Assembly (NCBI GenBank): GCA_014843695.1
Contig: CM026404.1
Coordinates: 57,213,931 to 57,277,930, forward strand
Reading direction: 5' to 3'
Source of the DNA: Archivesica marissinica
Taxonomy: Eukaryota > Mollusca > Bivalvia > Venerida > Vesicomyidae
Length of the DNA: 64,000 nt
Of this stretch, positions 56,512-64,000 are shown one piece after another. The notes under the pieces are model-generated. The model saw only the letters and a program-made list of their open reading frames with translations, did no database searches and was not told where the DNA came from. The stretch's first letter is position 1; each line of letters starts with the position of its first letter. The translations under genes and the position numbers were made by a program.

Positions 56512-57746
56512 ATGCACGAGGAAATGGTGCGCTGGCACAAAATAAAACTGCATTTGGTCGTTGTGGACTTGATTACGATCCACACATCAGAAAAACATGA
56601 CATGGGCTGGCTGACCATAGCGGAACGGGGAATAGCCGTCGGCTTCATCAACGCCGGTATACACCAAACAGAGGTACGTCTCAAAGTTAATTCAATGTCA
56701 CTAATTAATTAAGTTTCTTTGTGTTATAAAAATTGAAAGTCACTAACATTCAGTTTTTTATCGAAAATATCCATAAAAAATAAATTATATATTTTAATTA
56801 CTAATTTCATGTTATCCATATCATTTGCAGGCTGCGCGACGCATGGGTGTACACCGCATAACCATCAGAAAGCTGATGCTTAAGTACAGAGCAACTGGCA
56901 ACGTTGGTAACCTCCCTCGCAGACCAACGTGGGCGTTGTACAACAGCTGCACAAGATAATCACATCGTACATGTGCATCGTCAGCAGAGAACACGTACAG
57001 CCGTCAAGACGTCTGGAGAAACGCGTGGGACGCACGGACGCCATATCTCTGCGCAGACCGTTAGAAGGCGTCTTCGATCGCTCGCCAACATGCGGTGTAG
57101 ACGGCCATTTAAGGGTATTGTATTGACTCAAAGGCATAGGGCATTGCGAGATCGTTGGGCTCGGCGTCATCTTAGAACAACACAGGCAGAATGGCGGCAG
57201 GTCCTGTTTACTGACAAAAAGAAGTTCTGCCTACAGGAAAACGACTGTCGTTCACGGGTATATCGACAACGGGGAGAACGGTTCAACGACAACTGCGTCA
57301 TCGAACGAGATAGGTCAGTAATGATATGGGCTGGTGTCTCCTTACATCACAAGACTAACATCGTGTTCATTAACGGTAAACTAAACGCCGCCCGGTACCA
57401 ACATGACGTGCTTCAAACTGAGGTAGTACCCATGTTTAGGAACAATAGAGGATTGCGGTTGCTGCAGGATGGCGCACCAGCCCACATGGCTAGGGCGACA
57501 AGATTCTTTCTGAATGCTAACCACATCAATGTGATGGACATACCACCGAAGTCTCCCGACTTAAACATTATAGAAAATCTATGGGATGAATTGAATCGCC
57601 GCGTAAGAAGGACCGGCGCAGTGCCACATACCATCGCCCAGCTCCGTGCGAAGATTGGGCAAGAATGGGCAAATCTACCCCAGAACTATGTACAACGTTA
57701 TGTCCCTTCCATGCGACGACGTTGCCAAGCTGTGATCCGCAGTTAG
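56512..57746 (+). pseudogene. Tc1-like DD34E transposase, one frameshift
   Basis: Exon 1 (56512-56673) ends with LTIAERGIAVGFINAGIHQT-E, the start of the paired-like HTH. A phase-0 intron with gtacgt and tttgcag ends joins AARRMGVHRITIRKLMLKYR (second half of the HTH) at 56831. Near 56930 a one-base change shifts the frame; the rest (to 57746) reads GRCTTAAQDNHIV, LFTDKKKF, LLQDGAPAHMAR and NIIENLWDELNRRV. The catalytic residues are the D of LFTD, the D of QDGAP and the E of IENLW; 34 residues lie between the last two, hence DD34E. Apart from the frameshift the catalytic domain is intact. Confidence 0.93.
56674..56830 (+). other. probable 157-bp intron in the transposase
   Basis: Starts gtacgtctc, ends catttgcag, and interrupts the HTH between two codons. 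The flanking peptide joins match the Tc1 HTH pattern well. Confidence 0.75.
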
Positions 57747-58408
57747 GGTGTGCATACGCGATATTAGAATAATTAATTCTCATTGGCCTGAGTTTTATCA
57801 TTGACATTATCATTTTGCAACATTGACTTTTTACGCACCATCACATTACTTAGTCATGTGTGTTACATTTGTGTTTGTTATGAAATAAAATAAATGAAAT
57901 ATCATGAAATATATCTCAACTGTATTTGCTGAAAATGTCATCATTATCGGGCCAATATTGACGTGGATATGAGACCATTTATACATGCACACTTATAAGA
58001 GTTGTTAAGTGTATGAGCGACGCCTCCTGAAGAGATTTGTAATTTTAGATTTTTGGAGGATAGTGCAATGATACAGACAGAGACCCATTCCAGAGTCTCC
58101 TCTGGTTCTTTTACGTGCACGGTGTACAGCACCGTCACAAGACCTTAGTTTAAAGTCCCATCCGAAAGATCAATTTTATTAGGGTCAGACGGGGGATCGA
58201 TCCTGCGATCCCTGGATTACCAGTCCAGCATGTTACCACTGGACTACTGATCCGCCTGTCCGCTGCTGCCAGAATGTCACATCCAACAAAAACTAACTAT
58301 AAGACTATGAAGCTGCGAGGATGTTCCATACAACACATAGTAGGGAAACCATGATATTGATTGATTCCTACATTTAATTGCAACTTAATTCATTCCATCT
58401 TCAAGTAC

Positions 58409-58654
58409 CTTGCATGAGGAACAGAGTGACAAGAACAGACGGAGCGAGACAACCACCGACTGCCTTCCAGTATGACTTGTAGATACCCGGCTTTACAACG
58501 CCGGTCTCCTTCTCTTCTTCCTCAACAAGTGCGCCACTATCAATGTCGTCTCCAGGCTCTTCCATGTGGGATTCTGATGCACTTTCAGTTACCTCTCCAT
58601 CATCGTTGTCAACAGAATAAATTTCTACAGATTGTAAGATTTCTGAGGGTAAAC
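58409..58654 (-). CDS. ABCC10: ABCC10-like exon: NBD1-TMD2 linker
   Basis: Acceptor attaattttcag and donor atgcaag|gtactt. Begins LPSEILQSVEIYSVD after a split Gly codon, passes an acidic linker (DNDDGEVTESASESHMEEPG, LVEEEEKETG) and ends in the first TMD2 helix GIYKSYWKAVGGCLAPSVLV. PSEIL and YxxYWKAVG are MRP7-like. The acidic linker is where phosphorylation sites lie in ABCC proteins (family knowledge). It needs a preceding exon ending in phase 1 with KVAKT-G, as encoded by the long units of the array at 59540-64000. Confidence 0.96.
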
Positions 58655-58696
58655 CTGAAAATTAATGGAATCCTTCATAACATATTGAGAAATCGT

Positions 58697-59050
58697 TACA
58701 GTTAAACTTGTATTAAGAGACCACCAAAGGGAAGGGCAAAAAGCGGTCTCTAAGCAGGAACGGTCCCTTAATACAGATAAATTTGTTCCATAACCCTTTC
58801 CTTCATAGAGATTTAGGTTAATATACTATTATATCTCCATACAAACGACAGCCATTTAGCTATCATGCAGTGGATAAGTAGTCGCCATATCTATCCCACC
58901 TCCATAGATATTACTGGGACTACATAGAGATTTAGGTTAATATACTATTATATCTCCATACAAACGACAGCCATTTAGCTATCATGCAGTGGAAAAGTAG
59001 TCGCCATATCTATCCCACATCCATAGATATTACTGGGACTACTACAGTAC
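58697..59050. mobile_element. MITE fragments (CAGTCAAAC-related and TTAA-type left ends)
   Basis: 58697-58790 resembles the CAGTCAAACCTG family in degenerate form (ttacagttaaacttgtatta). 58795-59045 has two tandem copies (about 125 bp) of the left part of the MITE at 16264-16685 (ccttcatagagatttaggtt, agtcgccatatctatcccac). Confidence 0.65.
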
Positions 59051-59315
59051 TTACATGTGCAAAACGTGTGACTTTGTTAAGAGTATAATACCATGACTGT
59101 TCATTTTGTCTAGACGATAAACTTGTTTTACAATACAGTTCAGTTATATATACAATGGGTTGTGTCCCCCCTTTTTTTTTTAATCGGTTCCGATACTCCT
59201 ACAAATAAGAAAGTTCGAGAGACAGCCATACCCCATATTAAAATTAAAATTAAACAAGAGTGCAGCCTGTGAGACAAACACTAATACACATGCATTTTTC
59301 AACATTATTGACATA

Positions 59316-59505
59316 CAGTCTACATCCGTTATGTCAAAGTAGGTTATGTCAAATTCTCCGGTTATCTCGAATTTGGATCAAAGTCCAGATTCAGACACTC
59401 TCATTTTACATATTGATGTTGTTGATATTGAATTTTGTTAAGTCAAACTTCGGCTATGTCGAAGTATTTTTGCTTGGTCTGACAGAATTCGACATAACGG
59501 ATGTA
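59316..59505. mobile_element. MITE (TCTACATCCGTTATGTC termini)
   Basis: Starts cagtctacatccgttatgtc after TA and ends gacataacggatgta. Close relative of 32294-32494. It lies 35 bp from the start of the exon-derived array. Confidence 0.85.
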
Positions 59506-59539
59506 TTTTCAAAGTTGTTTTGCGCCCAGCTGTACAAAA

Positions 59540-62500
59540 TACGACAATCTCTTACCTGTTTTAGCGACCTTGCCATCAGTAGAACCATGTCTGCAACGTA
59601 CGACAATCTCTTACCTGTTTTAGCGACCTTGCCATCATCCATCAGTAGAACCATGTCTGCAACGTACGACAATCTCTTACCTGTTTTAGTGACCTTGCCA
59701 TCATCCATGAGTAGAACCATGTCTGCAACGTACGACAATCTCTTACCTGTTTTAGCGACCTTGCCATCCTCCATCAGTAGAACCATGTCTGCAACGTACG
59801 ACAATCTCTTACCTGTTTTAGCGACCTTGCCATCAGTAGAACCATGTCTGCAACGTATGACAATCTCTTACCTGTTTTAGCGACCTTGCCATCAGTAGAA
59901 CCATGTCTACAACGTACGACAATCTCTTACCTGTTTTAGCGACCTTGCCATCAGTAGAACCATGTCTGCAACGTACGACAATCTCTTACCTGTTTTAGTG
60001 ACCTTGCCATCATCCATGAGTAGAACCATGTCTGCAACGTACGACAATCTCTTACCTGTTTTAGCGACCTTGCCATCAGTAGAACCATGTCTACAACGTA
60101 CGACAATCTCTTACCTGTTTTAGTGACCTTGCCATCATCCATGAGTAGAACCATGTCTGCAACATACGACAATCTCTTACCTGTTTTAGCGACCTTGCCA
60201 TCAGTAGAATCATGTCTGCAACGTATGACAATCTCTTACCTGTTTTAGCGACCTTGCCATCAGTAGAACCATGTCTACAACGTACGACAAACTCTTACCT
60301 GTTTTAGTGACCTTGCCATCAGTAGAACCATGTCTGCAACGTACGACAATTTCTTACCTGTTTTAGCAATCTTGCCATCAGTAGAACCATGTCTGCAACG
60401 TACGACAATCTCTTACCTGTTTTAGCGACCTTGCCATCCTCCATCAGTTGAACCATGTCTGCAACGTACGACAATCTCTTACCTGTTTTAGTGACCTTGC
60501 CATCAGTAGAACCATGTCTGCAACGTACGACAATCTCTTACCTGTTTTAGCGACCTTGCCATCCTCCATCAGTTGAACCATGTCTGCAACGTACGACAAT
60601 CTCTTACCTGTTTTAGTGACCTTGCCATCAGTAGAACCATGTCTGCAACGTACGACAATCTCTTACCTGTTTTAGCGACCTTGCCATCCTCCATCAGTAG
60701 AACCATGTCTGCAACGTACGACAATCTCTTACCTGTTTTAGCGACCTTGCCATCAGTAGAACCATGTCTGCAACGTACGACAATCTCTTACCTGTTTTAG
60801 CGACCCTGCCATCATCCATGAGTAGAACCATGTCTGCAACGTACGACAATCTCTTACCTGTTTTAGCGACCTTGCCATCATCCATCAGTAGAACCATGTC
60901 TGCTATGTACGACAATCTCTTACCTGTTTTAGTGACCTTGCCATCATCCATGAGTAGAACCATGTCTGCAACGTACGACAATCTCTTACCTGTTTTAGCG
61001 ACCTTGCCATCATCCATCAGTAGAACCATGTCTGCAACGTACGACAATCTCTTACCTGTTTTAGCGACCTTGCCATCAGTAGAACCATGTCTACAACGTA
61101 CGACAATCTCTTACTTGTTTTAGCGACCTTGCCATCCTCCATCAGTTGAACCATGTCTACAACGTACGACAATCTCTTACCTGTTTTAGTGACCTTGCCA
61201 TCATCCATCAGTAGAACCATGTCTACAACGTACGACAATCTCTTACCTGTTTTAGCGACCTTGCCATCATCCATGAGTAGAACCATGTCTGCAACGTATG
61301 ACAATCTCTTACCTGTTTTAGCGACCTTGCCATCAGTAGAACCATGTCTACAACGTACGACAATCTCTTACCTGTTTTAGCGACCTTGCCAAGTTGCCAT
61401 CCTCCATCAGTAGAACCATGTCTGCAACGTACGACAATCTCTTACCTGTTTTAGCGACCTTGCCAAGTTGCCATCCTCCATCAGTAGAACCATGTCTACA
61501 AAATACGACAATCTCTTACCTGTTTTAGCGACCTTGCCATCCTCCATCAGTAGAACCATGTCTACAAAATACGACAATCTCTTACCTGTTTTAGCGACCT
61601 TGCCATCCTCCATCAGTAGAACCATGTCTACAAAATACGACAATCTCTTACCTGTTTTAGTGACCTTGCCATGAGTAGAACCATGTGTGCAACGTACGAC
61701 AATCTCTTACCTGTTTTAGCGACCTTGCCATCAGTAGAACCATGTCTACAACGTACGACAATCTCTTACCTGTTTTAGCGACCTTGCCAAGTTGCCATCC
61801 TCCATCAGTAGAACCATGTCTGCAACGTACGACAATCTCTTACCTGTTTTAGCGACCTTGCCATCAGTAGAACCATGTCTGCAACGTACGACAATCTCTT
61901 ACCTGTTTTAGCGACCTTGCCATCCTCCATCAGTAGAACCATGTCTACAAAGTACGACAATCTCTTACCTGTTTTAGCGACCTTGCCATCAGTAGAACCA
62001 TGTCTGCAACGTACGACAATCTCTTACCTGTTTTAGCGACCTTGCCATCCTCCATCAGTAGAACCATGTCTACAAAATACGACAATCTCTAGTAGAACCA
62101 TGTCTGCAACGTACGACAATCTCTTACCTGTTTTAGCGACCTCCATCCTCCATCAGTGAACCATGTCTCAATACGACAATCTCTTACCTGTTTTAGTGAC
62201 CTTGCCATCAGTAGAACCATGTCTGCAACGTACGACAATCTCTTACCTGTTTTAGCGACCTTGCCATCCTCCATCAGTAGAACCATGTCTACAAAATACG
62301 ACAATCTCTTACCTGTTTTAGTGACCTTGCCATCAGTAGAACCATGTCTGCAACGTACGACAATCTCTTACCTGTTTTAGCGACCCTGCCATCATCCATG
62401 AGTAGAACCATGTCTGCAACGTACGACAATCTCTTACCTGTTTTAGCGACCTTGCCATCATCCATGAGTAGAACCATGTCTGCAACGTACGACAATCTCT

Positions 62501-64000
62501 TACCTGTTTTAGCGACCTTGCCATCATCCATGAGTAGAACCATGTCTGCAACGTACGACAATCTCTTACCTGTTTTAGCGACTTTGCCATCAGTAGAACC
62601 ATGTCTGCAACGTACGACAATCTCTTACCTGTTTTAGCGACCTTGCCATCAGTAGAACCATGTCTACAACATACGACAATCTCTTACCTGTTTTAGTGAC
62701 CTTGCCATCAGTAGAACCATGTCTGCAACGTACGACAATCTCTTACCTGTTTTAGCGACCTTGCCAATTGCCATCCTCCATCAGTAGAACCATGTCTGCA
62801 ACGTACGACAATCTCTTACCTGTTTTAGCGACCTTGCCATCCTCCATCAGTAGAACCATGTCTACAAAATACGACAATCTCTTACCTGTTTTAGTGACCT
62901 TGCCATCAGTAGAACCATGTCTGCAACGTACGACAATCTCTTACCTGTTTTAGCGACCTTGCCATCCTCCATCAGTAGAACCATGTCTACAAAATACGAC
63001 AATCTCTTACCTGTTTTAGTGACCTTGCCATCAGTAGAACCATGTCTGCAACGTACGACAATCTCTTACCTGTTTTAGCGACCTTGCCATCATCCATGAG
63101 TAGAACCATGTCTGCAACGTACGACAATCTCTTACCTGTTTTAGCGACCTTGCCATTTCAGTAGAACCATGTCTGCAACGTACGACAATCTCTTACCTGT
63201 TTTAGCGACCTTGCCATCAGTAGAACCATGTCTACAACGTACGACAATCTCTTACCTGTTTTAGTGACCTTGCCATCAGTAGAACCATGTCTGCAACGTA
63301 CGACAATCTCTTACCTGTTTTAGCGACCTTGCCAAGTTGCCATCCTCCATCAGTAGAACCATGTCTGCAACGTACGACAATCTCTTACCTGTTTTAGCGA
63401 CCTTGCCATCAGTAGAACCATGTCTGCAACGTACGACAATCTCTTACCTGTTTTAGCGACCTTGCCATCCTCCATCAGTAGAACCATGTCTACAAAATAT
63501 GACAATCTCTTACCTGTTTTAGTGACCTTGCCATCAGTAGAACCATGTCTGCAACGTACGACAATCTCTTACCTGTTTTAGCGACCTTGCCATCCTCCAT
63601 CAGTAGAACCATGTCTACAAAATACGACAATCTCTTACCTGTTTTAGTGACCTTGCCATCAGTAGAACCATGTCTGCAACATACGACAATCTCTTACCTG
63701 TTTTAGCGACCTTGCCATCCTCCATCAGTAGAACCATGTCTGCAACGTACGACAATCTCTTACCTGTTTTAGCGACCTTGCCATCAGTAGAACCATGTCT
63801 GCAACGTACGACAATCTCTTACCTGTTTTAGCGACCCTGCCATCATCCATGAGTAGAACCATGTCTGTAACGTACGACAATCTCTTACCTGTTTTAGCGA
63901 CCTTGCCATCATCCATGAGTAGAACCATGTCTGCTATGTACGACAATCTCTTACCTGTTTTAGTGACCTTGCCATCATCCATGAGTAGAACCATGTCTGC
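59540..64000. repeat. 59/66-bp minisatellite derived from the NBD1-end exon and its 5' splice site, about 70 copies
   Basis: On the minus (gene) strand the 66-bp unit encodes YVADMVLLMEDGKVAKT plus the first base of Gly, then a gtaagag donor and seven further bases. This is the last stretch of NBD1 in ABCC10-like proteins (ADxVLLMExGxxxxAG). Its frame fits the next exon (58654). Many units are 59 bp because they lost 7 bp between two gatgg repeats, and a few have an extra aagttgcc. The leftmost donor is at 59555/59556. The array continues past the right edge. Which unit, if any, is the working exon cannot be told here; the upstream part of that exon is not in the window. Confidence 0.96.

Larger units (their letters stand above)
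56332..58011 (+). mobile_element. Tc1-like transposon, 1680 bp, TA-flanked
   Basis: Perfect 27-bp inverted ends (56332-56358 and 57985-58011) beginning cacttaacaactcttataag. TA lies at 56330-56331 and 58012-58013. The uninterrupted SINE sequence at this point is cccatatgagcg, so the TA target is explained exactly. It encodes a transposase on the plus strand. Confidence 0.98.
56287..58258 (-). mobile_element. SINE (family A) split by a Tc1 element
   Basis: The tail part 56287-56331 and the rest 58012-58258 form one full-length family A SINE. The 12-bp target duplication tccgctgctgcc lies at 56275-56286 and 58259-58270. Confidence 0.96.

Overview
This window looks like animal nuclear DNA, probably from a mollusc such as a bivalve. 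This is an inference from AT-rich sequence, intron-split genes, many tRNA-derived SINEs with a conserved metazoan-type central domain, several non-LTR retrotransposon families, Tc1, hAT and piggyBac-like elements, and very many tandem arrays. Nothing looks prokaryotic. The only host gene I can support is the 3' half of an ABCC10 (MRP7)-type ABC transporter on the minus strand. It runs from beyond the right edge to a stop codon at 32022. Nine coding exons (58409-58654, 54631-54872, 47118-47333, 45542-45669, 41290-41459, 39541-39701, 37112-37365, 34401-34644, 32022-32264) join with consistent splice phases. They give the linker, the second membrane domain and the second nucleotide-binding domain.

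Layout: 1-31.7 kb is the 3' flank of that gene and holds only repeats. It has minisatellites with unit lengths of 51, 87, 36, 27, 45 and 21 bp. It has two copies of one LINE family (a decayed plus-strand copy at 7.8-12.0 kb and a nearly complete minus-strand copy at 17.2-22.4 kb), pieces of at least two other LINE families, and many SINEs and MITEs. 31.7-64 kb is the transporter gene, with introns filled by nested mobile elements. These include a Tc1 element sitting exactly inside a SINE, a 1.6-kb transposon with THAP-like remnants inside another SINE, an hAT MITE 20 bp from a splice donor, and TTAA-type MITEs.

The most striking feature is that tandem arrays have grown out of functional sequence. 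A 68-bp unit repeated about 38 times carries the 3' splice site and first 20 nt of the exon at 47118-47333. A 59/66-bp unit repeated about 70 times (59.5 kb to the right edge) carries the last codons and the 5' splice site of the exon that ends nucleotide-binding domain 1. Elsewhere arrays grew from a SINE 3' tail (38 bp, still inside its target-site duplication), a LINE GATA tail (1.2 kb), a MITE end (46 bp) and a LINE coding segment (87 bp). I saw no CRISPR array, rRNA gene or intact tRNA gene.
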